5,151 bases of DNA, taken from the NCBI GenBank assembly GCA_002366755.1, contig DFBV01000245.1:1-5151 (forward strand), in the 5' to 3' direction. Source of the DNA: Anaerolineales bacterium UBA3071. Lineage in GTDB: Bacteria > Chloroflexota > Anaerolineae > UBA3071. The translations under genes and the position numbers were made by a program. Under the pieces are notes generated by a model. The model was not told the DNA's origin. It did no database searches and saw nothing but the letters and a program-made list of their open reading frames with translations. Shown here one piece after another: positions 4,861-5,151 of this stretch. The first letter of the stretch is position 1. The number at the start of each line of letters is the position of its first letter.

Positions 4861-5151
4861 ATGTCCAAGCAACTCGAGGAATTCAGAGCCTACCGCCGGC
4901 GGATGAACGAGAAGATACTGGGCTGCGACCACCTGGGGATCAAGCGCTTCTTCAACCTGGACACCAAAGCCTACGAGGATGGCGCGCTGGACGGCAGGAC
5001 GAAGGAACTGCTGGGGCTAGTGGCCTCGACAGTGCTGCGCTGCAACGACTGCATTGACTACCACCTCATCCAGTGCGTGCGGCTGGGCTTCAGCGATGCC
5101 GAACTGCACGATGGACTGAACGTAGCCCTGGTGGTGGGAGGCAGCATCACC
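4861..5151 (+). CDS. AhpD-like / carboxymuconolactone decarboxylase-family protein, 3'-truncated
   Basis: The first 97 codons of a gene that runs off the window. The amino part MSKQLEEFRAYRRRMNEKIL is a charged helix. The core LDGRTKELLGLVASTVLRCNDCIDYHL matches the AhpD-type signature: glutamate E49, then C61-x-x-C64 and H68, with the E-to-C spacing of 12 that AhpD proteins show. In AhpD these residues form a redox-active disulfide with a proton relay that reduces peroxiredoxin. Other members of the wider carboxymuconolactone decarboxylase family that keep CxxC and His are uncharacterised oxidoreductases. Position just after trxB favours a thiol-redox role over aromatic-ring degradation (inference). 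Start at ATG 4861 is fixed by the ribosome binding site. The specific substrate is unknown, so no gene symbol is given. Confidence 0.85.
   Translation, partial: MSKQLEEFRAYRRRMNEKILGCDHLGIKRFFNLDTKAYEDGALDGRTKELLGLVASTVLRCNDCIDYHLIQCVRLGFSDAELHDGLNVALVVGGSIT

Noticed and set aside
4086..4868. 260-codon open frame on the - strand opposite trxB
   Set aside because: Its start is read out of the octamer array and the rest is the complement of trxB; the array itself makes the LVTLSPCLLV-like opening.

Overview
The window is a GC-rich bacterial housekeeping segment with every gene on the + strand. The product types, the dnaJ-prmA-rsmE order, the CoaE variant with a VVVVEAIKLLESG strand, and the style of the intergenic short repeats together suggest a Chloroflexota (Anaerolineae-like) genome, probably a metagenomic contig. 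That assignment is inference from remembered family features, not a database result.

Layout: (1) 2-553, the 3' part of coaE (dephospho-CoA kinase), overlapping by ATGA a 64-residue two-helix membrane protein (550-744). (2) 745-925, a 181-base gap that carries a self-complementary array with 7-base periodicity (813-883) and a perfect 7-1-7 palindrome (900-914) just before dnaJ. (3) 926-3776, dnaJ, prmA and rsmE, tightly packed: 2 bases separate dnaJ from prmA, and prmA overlaps rsmE by 49 bases. (4) 3777-3821, a short spacer with no visible promoter or terminator, then trxB (3822-4799). (5) 4800-4847, a purine-rich 8-base tandem array, followed by a strong ribosome binding site and the first 97 codons of an AhpD-like/carboxymuconolactone decarboxylase-family gene that runs off the window.

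Functionally the genes cover cofactor synthesis (CoA), protein folding (DnaJ), modification of ribosomal protein L11 (PrmA) and of 16S rRNA (RsmE), and thiol redox control (TrxB plus a CXXC-containing AhpD-like protein). No RNA gene, CRISPR array, insertion sequence or recognisable novel enzyme system is present.

The unusual layer is the short periodic repeats. Four separate degenerate tandem arrays of 7- or 8-base words occur within about 4 kb, each with a different word. Two lie between genes, and two lie inside conserved genes (prmA and rsmE), where they read through in frame and appear to add residues to loops next to the SAM-binding core. A fifth, weaker word run lies where prmA has lost its normal stop, and a perfect ATGTCAG duplication straddles the trxB start codon. 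These are the main items for a second look.
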